A model generated the notes under the pieces. It was not told where the DNA came from. It saw nothing but the letters and a program-made list of their open reading frames with translations, and made no database searches. DNA of 64,000 nucleotides from assembly GCF_004011695.2 (NCBI RefSeq), contig NC_082408.1, positions 1,721,501 to 1,785,500 of the forward strand, read 5' to 3'. Positions 10,881 to 23,602 of the stretch are shown piece by piece. The stretch's first letter is position 1; each line of letters opens with the position of its first letter. The position numbers and the translations under genes are program-made. Source of the stretch: Ascochyta rabiei (taxonomy: Eukaryota; Ascomycota; Dothideomycetes; Pleosporales; Didymellaceae).

Positions 10881-12397
10881 TTAATCCAGTCTCGCCATCA
10901 TCTGGTCCTTGGTTAACGGCTTGAAGTTGGGCGACTCAAAGTCCAGACCGCGAGAAGCCAACGAGGCACGGATGTGGTGAGGGACAAGCTGCTGGTTGAG
11001 GTGGGGCGCAATCGAGAGTTCTGCAAAGTATCAGCATGTTGGCCACGATATGTGCAGGAATGCGCTCACCATGGTGATTGAAGTCGTAGAGGGTGGGCAG
11101 ATCCCGTACAGCGCCGTTGGGGTGACGAGAGTCAGGCAGACGTGTGTTGGGATCTCTCAGCTCGTCGAAGAAAGGGTGAACCATGGCGTCAATGGCGGAC
11201 AGTCGCTGTGTTGGTGTGTACTCCAGGAGCTTGGAGATCAAGTCGATAGCGTTGGGGTCGGCCTTGCGGAACACCTAAGGACTGGTGAGTACGGCACGCA
11301 TTTGGAAAAGCAAAAGCATCCACGAACCTTGTTGAAGGGATGCGGCTTGATCTGGGGGAACTTGTGCTCCATGTAGTTGGGGTTCATCGTGCGGATTTGG
11401 TCTCGTGTGGGCGTGCCGAGAACCTTGATGATCTCAACAAGCTGGTCGATACCAGACTCGCCAGGGAACAGAGGTTGCCCAAGCATGAGCTCAGCCATGA
11501 CACAACCAGTCGACCAGACGTCTGTGAAGCACGTGTTAGTGGGTCCTGGCGTATGCGCAAGGGCCGTGTGACGTACCGATCTTCGTGGTGTAGTTTGTCG
11601 CTCCAAAGATCAACTCAGGCGCGCGGTAGTACCTGGAGCAGATGTACGACACGTTGGGCTCATTCTCCACCAGAATCTTCGCGCTACCAAAATCGCACAG
11701 CTTCAAGATACCAGAAGCCGGGTCCAAGAGCAAGTTCTGGGGCTTGATGTCTCTGTGACAGATGCCCTGCGAGTGGATGTAGGCGAGAGAGCGGAACAAC
11801 TGATAGATGTAGAGCTTGACCTCGAGAATGGGCATGACCGTCTTCATTTTGTTGAAGTAGCGCGAGGCGCGGTAAACGGTCTCGGGAACGAACTCGAGTA
11901 CGAGGTTCAGGTAGACCTCGTCTTTCTGCATAGGTCAAAACGTTAGCTCACTAGCGCACCGGCATTCGTTCCGTGCGGAGACATACCCGCTCGCCGTTGT
12001 TGTAGAAGAAAGCCTTGAGCTCGACAATGTTGGGGTGCCTGACAATGCGCATAATCTGCAGCTCACGGTTCTGGTCATGGTCAGCGCCGACGCTATTGCG
12101 CACAAAGATGACATGCGCAGGCTTACCTTGAACCGCTTGTCCTGGAGCACGCGCTTGATGGCTGCATCCTCTCCGCTCGGCGAGAGCTTGGTCTGGAAGA
12201 CGACGCCAAAGGAGCCGTTGCCGACGATCTTGCATTGCGTGTATGCGAGATCCTTGTACTCGCCGGTTTCGCCGTCCTGGACCTTCTCGCGGATGACTTC
12301 TGCAGCAGTGTTAGCCGAGTGGCACCTGGGGCGGAGCGTGGTCGAGTTTACCTCCCATTCTCAAGCTGGAGAAGGCCGATGGCCGGTTCTGGCTCAT
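10881..12397 (-). CDS. Glycogen synthase kinase 3 orthologue, 396 aa
   Basis: Ser/Thr kinase of the GSK3 (CMGC) family, acting in stress, morphology and carbon signalling in fungi. Exons (minus): 12397-12352, 12299-12127, 12070-11987, 11925-11577, 11521-11328, 11274-11070, 11020-10881; total 1191 nt. The glycine loop GNGSFGVVF lies near residue 40. The catalytic HRDIKPQN has Asp at 160 and DFG is at 179-181. The activation loop [13 protein letters not shown] carries the conserved Tyr at 195, equivalent to the regulatory Tyr of animal GSK3. [16 protein letters not shown] and [20 protein letters not shown] are family signatures. Length is typical of fungal GSK3. It lacks a long N-terminal extension, starting MSQNRPSAF. 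Intron phases are all consistent and the branch motif is visible in most introns. Confidence 0.95.
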
Positions 12398-12593
12398 TGT
12401 CTGGAGGTGGGCGGCAATGAGGGGTTATACGGCAAGCGTACGCGGATTGCTAGCGAGGACCGGGCGGGCTGTAGCTGAGGCGTGTGTGCAAGGTAGTGCG
12501 GGCGTGCAGGGGTAGATCCGTCGTGGGCAAAGGTGGCTGTGGGCGCAGGGTGGAGTGGCAGTGGAGGTAGGGTGGAGTGTGCTCCGTGTGCGT

Positions 12594-12633
12594 GGTTGAG
12601 TGGTTGAGTGGTTGAGCGGTTGAGCGGTTGAGC
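12594..12633. repeat. (GGTTGAGY) octamer repeat in the GSK3 5' flank
   Basis: Five tandem copies of GGTTGAGT/GGTTGAGC lie about 200 bp upstream of the GSK3 start codon, probably within its promoter or 5' UTR. Confidence 0.9.
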
Positions 12634-13616
12634 GTCGGGGTTGGCGAAGCGGCAGGAGCTAGGCGTGGCCTGGTGAAGTGGCGAGCGGGCCACGTGAAGG
12701 GAGGGCAAGGCAGCGAAGCAGCAGGGGAGTGTGGGGAGATGAGGTGAAGAGGATGGGAATTGACGTCGAGACTGGGTTGCAAAATGAAGGGAATGCGGGT
12801 TGAGTTGAGGGTCGACGTAGATGGAGCGGGGCGGGCTTGGGGCTTGTAGGCACAGACGAGGGCGCTAAAGCTGAGAGGAGCTCGTGACATGAAAGCCGCT
12901 CGCGTTAGGGAATGGTCAGCCTCTCAACCACCAGCACGACGGGGCCTGGGCTCAGCAAAAGCGCGTGGCAACGGTGGTGTGAAGGCGCCGGGAACGGAGG
13001 GTCTGCATTCGCATTGACGAGCCATGCGGTGCAGAAGGGCAGCCAGCCGAGCGTTTGCTGTCCCTACGGCTCTCGTGCAGATGGCTGTATCGCTGTTTCT
13101 TGAAACAGACGTCACCGGGGCGTGGCTTCGCAGGACGTAGCGCGTGCACTGTTTGTCATGCTCTCCTGCCGTGCTGCTTTGACTTGCACCGTTCGTCTAG
13201 ACGAGCAAATCGTTCGCAGGAGCTGCGCCTGGCTCGGGCTAGCCATGTGTTGCCAGCGTTGCGCGTGCCTGGTTTCAAGCTGCGATCTTCCTCATCTCCA
13301 GTCCCGTCGTGCGATGCCCGGCACATGGTGCACTGCACAGGAGGTGATGTGACAGCACGCTCACCGCGCTGCAAAGGCCCCCGCCGCTGCATTACCAACA
13401 CCGCCCACTGCCTGCACGTGAGCGCTCGCATGCTCCTCCAAACACCCAGCGCTCCTCCCAAAGCACGCCGCCTGCCATCGCCAGCCCGCAATCCACTTGA
13501 TGGGATCCATAACGCGGTCGCTTGGGCGCGTGGCTGACCGGGACCTGGCGCTCCAATAATACCTGCCACCTCGCCGTGAGGCCCTGCAGCTGGCTCGCTG
13601 CGGTTTCGTCACCTAA

Positions 13617-13846
13617 CCTTTTGCGTTGCAGAAAACCCGGCTGCAGGCCAACAGTCGTTGCTAATACAGGAGGGGTTTAATGCTGTTTCCTAAACCATCT
13701 GCAACCTACAACACCGTTACAAGACGTTAGCAGCTTCTCTTACCTCTGAAAACTAGTGACGACCACGCCAAAGCCCTCCAGCAGTACGCTTGAGCGGCTG
13801 CTGCGGAGACAATGGAGCCGGCTGTTTCTTTCTGCAACGCGAGAGC
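13617..13846 (+). mobile_element. MITE, copy A (about 230 bp)
   Basis: The left end reads TTGCGTTGCAGAAAACCCGG and the right end is its inverted counterpart, AGCCGGCTGTTTCTTTCTGC followed by AACGCGAG. Internal matches to the other copies include GTTACAAGACG and CCCTCCAGCAGTA. No coding capacity was seen. Same orientation as copies B and C. Confidence 0.75.
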
Positions 13847-16022
13847 CAGCCAGCAACTGCTCTAGTGATGATGATCGTGACGCTCACGTCGTCGCTCTGG
13901 CAGTGGCACTCGACGCCGAATCACGCGGGGACATACACCGTGGCCTGAGCGCTCCACTCCACGAGCTCAGCAGAGCCAGAGTCACCACGCGTCGGCCTTG
14001 TTCGCGAGTCAGCCTCCTGGCCGTCCCTCTTGTGCAGGCTGCAGCAAAGACGGGACACCTCAATAATGCCTGCAGTGGAGCTGTGCAATCTATCGTTGGG
14101 GTTCTCAGGCACTTGCATGGCCGGCCACCAGCGACAAATCCAATGCAATGCTGCGGACGCATGAGCGCCGCCGGCCATAGGCATCCTCTGCAACCCTGCC
14201 AAACGCACGACCGAGCAATCACAGCACGTCTTTATTTGCACGACAGGCTGTCCATCAACCCTGCCCGCCTCGCGCCTCGTTTCTCGTCTCGTCATAATTT
14301 CTGCGGCCACACATCTGAATTTCCCGCATCCACATTGGCAGCAGCTGACCAGCTCCAGTCGTACCCTGGTCCTGGCAAGTGCATGGACCTCCCTGCTGTG
14401 CCTGTCGTTGCAGAGCCTCTGCAGCTATCAAGGCTCAACACCCCTCCCGCTCCCCTCTCGACCGGGACCAACTCACTGTTCGCACAGTCGCCCCTGGTGA
14501 AGAAGCTATTGTGGGTGCTCGACGGCGCCAATTCCCGGCTGCAGAGCGCCGAACACCCGCGATGAACCGTTGATCGGTACACGTTACACCATAACTTCTC
14601 ACTTGCTGCGCCTTTAGGACGCATCAAGACAGACGTGCAGCGACCGACATGCACTTGGTCCCATGGGACGCTTCCGAGTTGCACAGCACGTGCCGTTGCA
14701 CTGGACGAGGCGCTGTGTGCAACGGCTCCATGTACATATCTTGACTGCTTGCAACGAGCATGGCTGCGAGTGAGCCCTGCAGCGCCCTGAAAACGAACGA
14801 TGCTGAAACATGGAAATTACATGGTACGAAATCAATTGTGGGTAGGCTAGCGAAAGTACCGCCAACTCCCGACTGGGTCGTTCCTACGTCAATGTACAGC
14901 AACCACTGCCCCGTCACAAGGTTACTAATCCGTCCAACATCACGTGCACTCCACATTTCTCTGGTACTCGTAGCCAAAGCCAACAGGTGGTGGGTGTTCT
15001 GTATCTCAATAATTCACGTCATTACTTTACGCTACATCATCACATCAGAACCAAGCTAGTCTATGACGATCAGCTACCGTTTCGTCGACCACACCTTCAC
15101 TGCACAAAATGAGGGCAGGTCGATATGGTGGCAGGGCGCACATCTCCAAGCTTGGGAGGCGCTCAACACATCGACTTATGTCTTTTACGGACGAGTTGAT
15201 CCGTCTGGATCCAGATCTGAATCTCACACTCCACCACTAAAGCCCTCCATCTCAGCCTTGTCCCTTTCTTAGCTCAGCCACGTTACACGCACGAACCGAG
15301 TTCAAGTACAGATGCCGTGTCACCGAGATATGCTGTCGGACACGATCGGACAATTCCTCGCCAGTAGCAGCATTTCGCATCACCATGGTCTTCAGCTTTG
15401 CTTCACACGCCACACCTTTTCTGTGTGGTTCTCTATATTCAATCACCGACATCGGCCGGATCATTGCTTCCACGCACCGTAGACTGCTGGTGTCATGCTG
15501 GCTCCTGCGCAGTACCCGTCCAACGTTGCTTTTGTGTGAGTTCTCTACTGGCTAGATGAGGGCGTACGGATAGCAACGTCGCTCGGAGCGGCGACTATCT
15601 TCAGCTGGAACACCGATGTCGAGTACCTCGTTGCACTGACAGCCAATGTTGGATCTCGACTCTGGAAGGCCTGCCATCAGGGAACCTCGGACTTGTTTCC
15701 AGAAGAGCCAGGGTGAAGCCACGACCAAAGTCTCGAACGCCTCACTACACGGCAAGAGACAATATATGTCGAGCAACCTGCAACCGCATAACATCCATTA
15801 TCGATCCTGCACTCCCTCTCAACAGTTTCGCATCCCGTCAGTTTGCGTCAGCTCTCGGATTCTCCGGTGAACGACACAGTCATACAGCAACGGTCTCGTC
15901 CTTCCAGCGCCTACCATAGCGATTCTGCACAGCGAGTGCACGACGTTGTGAGGCTCGAGCGGCAAGTCCTCGGCTCCAGTGGACCATGCGTTTCCTATCT
16001 AGTGTTGTAGACGTCTGCACGC

Positions 16023-16251
16023 CTTCACGTTGCTGAAAAGCCGGCCGCAAGCAGTCGATTCTGGAATTTCTAAGAGGCTCAGTTCTACTCTGCAGACCAG
16101 GTTCAACTTAACAAGGTATTACAAGCCTTCAGTACTTTCTATCAAAATTGTAGAGCATTTGCAAGGTCGCTGAAGGCCTACAGCAGCACTGCTTGCACAG
16201 TAAGTTACTGTCGCTGAGACGTTGTAGCCGACTTTCTCTGCAACGTAAAGG
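16023..16251 (+). mobile_element. MITE, copy B (about 229 bp)
   Basis: Imperfect terminal inverted repeats: left CACGTTGCTGAAAAGCCGGC, right GTAGCCGACTTTCTCTGCAA then CGTAAAG. The interior (TATTACAAGCCTTCAGTACT; AAGGCCTACAGCAG) aligns by eye with copies C and D. Non-coding. Confidence 0.78.
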
Positions 16252-17481
16252 CGCTACACTTCCATGCTCCCTCGAACTAGCGTACGCCATAGACATACAC
16301 CGTTCTCCAGCAGTGCTGCACAGGACTTTGCCGTCGATCATGCAGGTTGAAGATCTTTCACCGATCAGCCATATCGTCGCACAACCAACGTCCGTCGCAG
16401 GTACAGGCGCACTTGCATGGAGAGACCAGCAGTATAGCTCGAGCATCAGATTGAGGAACATGCTTGCAGGACGCGTCTTTCGTGTTGAGCAATCTGCAAT
16501 CTGCAATCAAGAGAATTCAAACACAAGAGCGGTCATGATAAAAACACAACGTGCCAATCCGTTTACAGCTGATGTATCAATAAGCCTTGCCCGCAACACA
16601 CACAGCTCGTACTAGCCAGTATCGATGAATCCCGGTGCCGCTCAGAGCGCACCCACCCAAGCTCGCAACCACGTCACGTACATGCCATGCCGACTCTCCC
16701 ACCTCCAAGACCCAGTCAGTCAGCCCAGCCTTGCACTCACAACCTCGCCCGTGCCATCCACCATAGACGATTGGCTCCCACACTTGCTGAACAGGTACCC
16801 AACCCACACATCCTACTCTCCCCTCCCAAACAATCACATCTCGGTGGGATTGTCGCTCCCCCCGAGAACGAATCCTGAAATCTAAAAATCTAAATCACTT
16901 ATCCACTTCACGTCTCCCTCTCCCACATCTCGGTGTAGACGGTGGGTTGTCGGGTAGACAAGGGTGAAAGGGGCGATGGAGAGATAAGTGGGCGAAGGGC
17001 TGGCTGCGTGAGGAAAAGGGGGCCTTGTGAGGCGGGCTTCTTTCTGGGGGATTCTGCATGCACGCGCGATTGATTGCCTTTGATTGGTCTCGGGTTCGCT
17101 GCGACGCTAGAGTGGGAGAGGGAGGGGGTTCTGGAGCGTGTCTGCACGACGGTGTAGAATTGCGTGTGTGGAGTTTTATCATCACAGAGCCTTGGCGAGG
17201 GGGGGCGGTTGGGGCAGGACTGCGCTGTGTGCACTGGATTGGATGGGCGAGAGAGAGAGGGAGAGGGAGAGAGGGAGGGAAGGGAGGAGAAGGTGGTATG
17301 TTCGCTGCAAACTAATCTGGACTCATGTGTAGGGTGCTCTGAGCCAAGCCTGCTCAGCTCATCTCATCTCATCTCATCTCGACTCATGCTAGGCCCGTCC
17401 GTCCTTTGGTCGCGCACGCGTACAAATATAAAACGCCGTTGAGCCAAAACGCCAGAATGTGCATATGCATATACATCGCAA

Positions 17482-19882
17482 TCAGGCACCGCCGCCGACC
17501 GGCGTGCCGCTCCTGCTGATCCTGGTGGTGACACTCCCCGAGCTGTTGTTCCTCGGCACAGGCGTGGAACTTCTACTCCTCTCCCGCTCCCTTTCGCGAT
17601 CCTCAATCTTCACCCTCTCTCTCGCCTCTTCTACGAGCCGCTTAGCCTCGCGCACGTTCCGCATTGTCCGCCCGAGCTTGCCCTCCTTGCCCTCCTGCAG
17701 CTTCTGCAGCTCGCCTCTCGCCTCAATGTCCTCCTTGGTTTTCTTTACAAAGTCCTTGAACCCTCCTTTCAGGCCGCGACCAAGGTCTTTGCCGTCGTCG
17801 AATACACAGTCACTGTCGCGGATGCGCTTAATGTCCTCGACACGCCGAGTAAGGTAGAGGGTCGGGCGGCGGTGCTGGTCTTTGCGCTGGTTGATGATGC
17901 GCTGGACTTCCTCTTCGTAGGCTGCTTCGTAGACGTTGATGTCGACGTTGGAGGGGGATTCGGAAACGAAGAACGCATCTGGAGCGGCGGTGTCGTCACC
18001 GGTGCCTATGTTGAGGAACAGCGTGTCTTCGAGGGGGTTGTGGGCGTGGCCTTTGCCGATGGGTGTAGAGGGTCCTGAAGCTAGTGTATTGGGTGTGGGG
18101 ATGGATGGTGTTACAGAAGATCGCTGGGACATGTTGTCGTGTATTATATTGGCGTCGGTAGGGCTTAGTGAGCTGGGAGCATTTGCCCTGGTGATGGTCG
18201 AGCGTTTTGGTGCTGGTTGTGTAGCGAATGCTTCTTCGCGGAAGCCTGCTGTTGCGTTAGTCATGCCATGAGATGCGTCTTGGAACACGTACGCGGGTGG
18301 CTGTCAATGTTGATATCCCGATGTATTCCTTCCGAAGTGAGTGCTCCTTCCAGAGGCTGTCTGTTGTCTGTGTCTTGCGACTTGGATTTCCGTAACGCAG
18401 AAGGTCTCATGGACAACGGAGGCTGCACGATTCTCGAGGCACTACCCAGTATCCCCTCCAGTCGCTCCGGTCTCCGTCTGAACAACAGTTGCTTGAAACG
18501 CTTCACTGCCTGCACCTGGTCGTTGTCAGCATCCTCCCGTCGTCACAGGCAGTCGAGCCAGTTACCACTGTTACGAGATGGCCCATGTTCCCCGTAATGG
18601 CAGCATTGACTTCTTCGTCAGTGGGAGGCTCTATTATGATGGCGACGTTCTCGGACTTGGGCAGTAGAGGATCGGCACCTTGTCGTGTGACCCAAGGGTG
18701 TTGCTAGCAAGGTCAGCGAGATCCACCGCACGTCAGTTTGGTGACGTACGCGGAGCTGGTCCATGTTGATCCGCTTCTTCGGATCCTTTTCCAGCAGTCT
18801 GAGGAGGAGGTCTTTCAGCTGGTCGTTGCACGGACTGTCGAATTCCACCTTGTCCGTTCGTATCGCTTGGTACAGCTCAATCATGCCGTGCTTCTCGAAC
18901 GGGATCCGGCCAAACAGGAGGCAGTATAATGTGCAGCCCATAGACCAGATGTCGGCGGCCCGCCCGGAGACGTGACCGTGCTTGGCAACACACAGCTCTG
19001 GCGGCATGAAGGCAGGGGAGCCCGCCGACTTTGCCGTCTTCATCTCGCCGTCTTTGTCGAACATTTCTGACACGCCAAAGTCGACAATCTTAAGGACGTC
19101 GTCTTCTGTGACGAGGCAGTTGTCTGGCTTGATGTCGCGGTGGATGATGCCCTGGGCGTGGACTGCGGTCTGCGTTAGGCACAGGTCTCGGGGAGCTGAG
19201 TTGGGTAGGCGGGGACGTACGGTACTCGAGGCCTAGGATCATGTCCCGCAGCCAGCAGCGGCACTGCTCTTCGCTGTAGGGGTCTGCGCGCTCTTCCAGG
19301 CCGACCTGCATGACCACGCCCTTCTTGCACATCTCCATGACCATGTACAGCGAGTCTTCCTCCGGGTCGTCGAGCACTTCGATGAGAGAGACGAGGTTGG
19401 GGTGGTTGAGCTTCTTCATGATGGCAATCTCCTCCTTGATGAGCTCGAAGGCGTTGTTCTCGCCCTCGGTGGACGAGTGACGGTGCAGGGGGGAATTGAA
19501 GCCTATGCCGGCGGGCAGGGCGCGTCTGCGATTGCTGGGACGACGGAGGAGGTTGGACTGGGCGCGCTTGCGCAGGCGCGACTTTGAGAATTCCTTGACC
19601 GCATACTCCTGGCCGTACTGGTCGACGGCGAGGTGGACGGCGCCAAAGGAGCCGCGGCCAATCTCCTGCTTGATCAGGTACTGGTTGATGCGGTGCTGGG
19701 CGGTGCCGTCATCCTCGCTGTTGCTGTACTCGGAGCGGGCATTGAGGGTTTCCTGGCATGGTTAACGCGGCGAACAGCAGGGCAGGGCTGGGGCGAGCCG
19801 GTACTTTTACGCGTCTCGTGCTCGAGGCGGCGCGGCGGTGGTGTCGGAGGGGGCTCTGGTAGGCGGGCGTTGACCTGGCCAT
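17482..19882 (-). CDS. Calcium/calmodulin-dependent kinase kinase (CMKC/Ssp1-like), about 710 aa
   Basis: Ser/Thr kinase of the CaMKK family, upstream activator of CaM kinases and, in fission yeast Ssp1, of AMPK. Exons (minus): 19882-19811, 19752-19221, 19162-18750, 18703-18575, 18515-18293, 18245-17482; total 2133 nt, phases consistent. The glycine loop GRGSFGAVHLA is near residue 55. An Arg/Pro/Ser-rich insert (RRPSNRRRR) in the N-lobe is a CaMKK hallmark. HRDIKPDN has catalytic Asp 211; DFG is 229-231, and the loop ends SAGSPAFMPPE. The long C-terminal tail is Ser-rich, then a charged coiled-coil-like stretch (EEVQRIINQRKDQ to RERERERS). The first exon is uncertain: the ATG at 19882 could be extended by an upstream exon in a proline/threonine-rich frame starting at about 20145. 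Confidence 0.9.
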
Positions 19883-20084
19883 CTGTCAGCACCTCGGCGG
19901 GGCAGCACTGACGTAGCCGCTAGAGGCGGGCGGCGCACATGTACTTGACGGGCGCAGGGCGAGCGAGGTTGGCCGTGGCAGGGAGGTCGAGCGTGGGGGG
20001 CGAGGAGTAGAAGCCAGGATGCGCGTGCGCGGGGTGCGTGTCTGGGGCGGGCGTGGACGCGGACGGTGTCGAGGGGGTGGGTGC

Positions 20085-20283
20085 GGATGTGGATGTGGAT
20101 GTGGATGTAGATGTCTGCTCTGCGGGGTGCTCAGGCGGATGCGACATGGGTGCTGGCAGGTCGCAGGTCGCAGGTCGCAGGTCGCAGGTCGCAGGCGTGA
20201 TGGCGGCAGAGGCAACGGGCGCGGGAGCAGACGAGGAATACGCAAGGAATACGCGAGGAATACGAAAGGAATACGATAGGAAT
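20085..20283. repeat. Three short tandem arrays in the CaMKK-BET5 divergent region
   Basis: (GGATGT) hexamers at about 20085-20115, five copies of GGTCGCA at about 20159-20194, and four or five copies of an 11-12 bp unit around GGAATACG at about 20236-20283. They lie in the 0.8 kb between the CaMKK start and the BET5 start, so in either the promoters or an unresolved first CaMKK exon. Confidence 0.85.
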
Positions 20284-20703
20284 GCTATGGGGAGAGCTAG
20301 AGAGCTGGGTGCTGGGATGCTAGCTCGAGGCGTGCAGCGTGCTATCATCGACGAGCAGCAGCAGGAGCAGGGGGGGGGGAAGCACTGGGCGCTGAGGTGC
20401 GCCGGCCAGCACGACTACACGCTGTGCACGCCGACGACGAGGGGGAACACCACCGCACCGCTGCAACGGCCACTCGCCTCCTGCCTCCTGATTCGCTGGC
20501 GTCTGTGTGGGAGCCTCCACGCCCGCCATGGCGCCGTGAATGCCAGGGACGCGCATGGCACCGTCCAGCAACACCGCGCGCCTGCAGAGCTGCATCCCTG
20601 AGCTCCCCGAGCTCTCCGAGCTACCCCTCCACCGCCGCACGTGCTTGCCCCTTCACTCCACCTCTCGCGCCCGCAGTCCGCGCACAGCGGCCAAGCCACC
20701 ACC

Positions 20704-21285
20704 ATGGTCCTCTATAGCTTCTACATCTTCGACCGCCACAGTGAGACGCCCCGTGACATGGATCCATGGCAACACTGACGCCACGCAGCCGAGTGCATAT
20801 ACAGCCGCCGCTGGGCCCCGCGCCCATCATCCTCCTCCGGCACAACCACCGCCTCCAGGACCACACGGCCCACGTCCGGCGCATCGCTGACCTCCACCAC
20901 CCCCAACGACGGCCCCGGCGCCCCCGCCACCCACCGCGGCCTCTCGCACGCCGACGACGAAAAGCTCATCTTCGGCCTCGTCTTCTCCCTGCGCAACATG
21001 GTCACCAAGCTCGGCGGCTCCGACGACACCTTCCTCTCCTACCGCACCGGCGAGTACAAGCTGCACTACTACGAGACGCCCACGCGCATGAAGTTCGTCA
21101 TGCTCACCGACACCAAAGTCCCCAACCTGCGCCAGTACCTGTACCAGATCTGGGCGAATCTGTACGTCGAGTATGTCGTGAAGAATCCCCTCGCGCCGAC
21201 CGAGCACCCCGGCGGCATTGGCGTTTCGAATGAGCTGTTTGAGAGGGGGCTGGAGGCGTTCCTGGGCGCGGTGCTGCCGGTTTGA
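20704..21285 (+). CDS. bet5: TRAPP complex subunit Bet5 (TRAPPC1), 177 aa
   Basis: Small core subunit of the TRAPP tethering complexes, which act as the exchange factor for the Rab Ypt1 in ER-to-Golgi traffic. Exons 20704-20740 and 20789-21285, joined at a 48 nt intron. It starts MVLYSFYIFDRH, the usual longin-fold first strand, then CIYSRRW. The conserved core is EKLIFGLVFSLRNMVTKL, the YKLHYYETPT strand and the C-terminal helix region ending FLGAVLPV. A Ser/Thr/Pro-rich insert of about 45 residues (between CIYSRRW and HADDEKL) makes it longer than yeast Bet5; such inserts occur in filamentous fungi. Divergent from CaMKK. Confidence 0.93.
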
Positions 21286-21529
21286 AACTCGAGGTGTTGA
21301 CCCTCTTCCAATCAAGCAGGACAGTCCAGATAGAGAGTGTGCTGAACTGCGTGCAGCGCCCTCTGCTGATAGAGCCTGTTGCCATGGACAACTGCGCGCC
21401 TTGTGCGCGCCGAGATACCAGATAGAGGTCAGGCCAACCAGCGAGCCTGAGTAGACGTGGGTGGGAAGGACAAGCCTGGGAAAGCTTGCCTAGCTGGACG
21501 TTTATACAGAAACATCCACCGCTAACAGA

Positions 21530-21712
21530 TTCAATCATTCCAGTCTTGAAAGTCAGTGAGATGACATCCACTAATAATCGAATCATTCAAGTCTTGATAG
21601 TCAGTGAGATGACATCCACCACTAATAATCGAATCATTCAAATCCTGATAGTGAGTGAGATGACATCCACCACTAACAATCCAATCATTCAAGTCCTGAT
21701 AGTCAGTGAGAT
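21530..21712 (+). repeat. 48/51-bp tandem repeat, about 3.5 copies
   Basis: The unit contains AATCATTCAAGTCYTGATAG and then GTGAGATGACATCCACCACT. Spacings between GTGAGATG marks are about 48, 51 and 51 bp, all multiples of three. One forward frame therefore stays open and reads as a 16-17 residue repeat (IIQVLIVSEMTSTTNN), but that frame has no ATG. Lies downstream of BET5. Confidence 0.88.
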
Positions 21713-21829
21713 GTGCGTCATTTATTCATTCATTCATAGGTCTACGCACCCTCGACCCGGGTATAGCTGGTCCCACCCATCGTGTCCCTTTTCATCCGCC
21801 TTTTCATCCCCCCAAACGCCGTGAAATGC

Positions 21830-22064
<235 letters not shown>

Positions 22065-22078
<14 letters not shown>

Positions 22079-23602
22079 CCTTCTGCGCGCCATACCGCTG
22101 CTGCGTCCTATCGCTCATCCGCGCCTTGCCCAGCCCCTGCCTCACCTCATCCAGCTGCTCCATGCCCGTAGCGACCTTGCCCTTCCTGACATGGCGCCCG
22201 GACTTGCCGACCGTCATGTGGTTGCCGAGGAAGTCGTCCATGATGCTGTCAAAGTCGGAGCGCAGGGGCGGAGCCTCGCTGCCAGACCACTGGCTGACGC
22301 CCGTCATGCCGGACATCTTGGAGAGGCCGGACATCTTGGACATGCCGGACACCATGGACGCGTCGTCGGGGAAGTCGAAGCCGTCGTCTGCATACTCTTC
22401 TTCCATCTTCTCGAACCGCTCGTCTAGCAGCGAGAGGGCGTCTGTGCGGTGGAGTGCCGACGAGGACATGGAGTAGCCCGACGTGCTGGTCAAGGCGCCC
22501 TTGCGCTTCTTGCGTCGCCCGCCGGCTGTCAGTGCTGATGCGCCTGTCATGATGGAGGACTGCATGTCCGAGGGTGCCACGGGCTTGGGTGCTTTGCTGG
22601 CCTTGACGTCGTTTTTGAACTTGCTGAACTCCGCCATGTACGCCATGTCGCCTGCGTCTGCGAGCGGCGGCGCTTCATCTGGCGCAGGGAGCTCGCCTGG
22701 CTGGAGTGGTTCGGCGGGCTTGGGTTGTTGGGACGGGGAAGAGGCCTTGACGGTGTCGTCCGACTCCCAGCCTTCGTCGTCTTCGTCGAGGAAGCGGTCC
22801 AGTGTGTCCCGTTCTGCGTCAAAGGCGCCAGCGGCTTGGAACTCGCGCTGGTTGAGCTCGAATCCGTCTTCCTGTAACGAGTCGAAGATGTCTTCGTCGT
22901 CGTCTACATAGGCGTCATCGTCGAGAGCTTCAAGCACTTCCCGAAGGCGTGGGTCCATGTCTGGCTGGAAGCCGGCGAGCGCATCGGGGATGTTCTGCTG
23001 GTCTTGGTATGTGGTTTTGCGGACGAACTCAGAGGGCGCCATGTCCTCGCCGAATACATCGCTGACGCTGCTGACGCTGCTGTTCATGCTGTAGCCGGCG
23101 TCGCTTTGCCGGTCGTCCAGTGAGGCGTTCTTCAGGGCATCCGCTAGGTCGAACTTCTCCTTGCCCTTCTTCTTCTCTTCCTTTGCTTCGACAAAGTAGG
23201 CATCTCCTCCTCCAGCGTTCAGGTCGCGCATGTGCTGCATGTAGTCGTACTTGCTGTCGTCGTAGAAGATGCCGTAGTTGGCGGCTTCACCCTCGTTGTC
23301 TCGCACCCTGTCCCCGTACTCGCTCTCTAGATCGCCTCTTGACTTGACTTTGCTCCGTCCGGTTGCCGAAGAATACTGCGACGCGCGTGAGCTGCCCGCA
23401 GGCTCGTCGCCTTCGCGCAGGTTGGCTGCGCTGGTCTCGGCGAAGACCATCTGGGGAGCGTCTTCATCGTGGATTCGCGGGTCATTCTGGGCGCGGTGGA
23501 CGAGGCGGTAGTTGATCGCAGTCTTCTTGTCGCTGGCCGCGGGTTAGCGGGGTACTCTGCCACGAATCCGCAGTCGACACACATGAACTTGCGGCGAGGC
23601 AT
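22065..23602 (-). CDS. ltv1: 40S ribosome assembly factor LTV1, 495 aa
   Basis: Late cytoplasmic/nuclear assembly and export factor of the small ribosomal subunit. Exons (minus): 23602-23583 and 23532-22065. The 50 nt intron interrupts the codon for Ile7, giving the family N-terminus MPRRKFIDKKTAINYRLVHR. Conserved stretches follow: QNDPRIHDEDAPQMVFAE; YDYMQHMRDLN; the acidic region with FDSLQEDGFELNQRE and DRFLDEDDEGWESDD; and RTDALSLLDERFEKMEEEYA near the C-terminal third. The last codons (AQFL) and stop are the seed of a tandem array. Divergent from NOG2 with 255 bp between starts, so the two genes probably share a promoter. Confidence 0.95.

Larger units (their letters stand above)
12634..17481. 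other. Gene-poor interval holding two MITE copies
   Basis: Nearly 5 kb without a convincing gene. The longest frame (13756-14565) begins inside a MITE, has no ATG start and shows no domain. Purine/pyrimidine-biased runs (GAGAGGGA near 17250, CTCAT pentamers at about 17358-17385) lie just past the CaMKK stop. The interval may contain decayed coding or transposon DNA. Confidence 0.5.

Noticed and set aside
14403..14420. CGTTGCAGAG resembling the MITE terminus
   Set aside because: No matching inverted end at about 230 bp and no interior similarity.
13756..14565. 269-codon plus-strand frame
   Set aside because: It begins inside a MITE without an ATG, overlaps equally long frames on the other strand and shows no domain.
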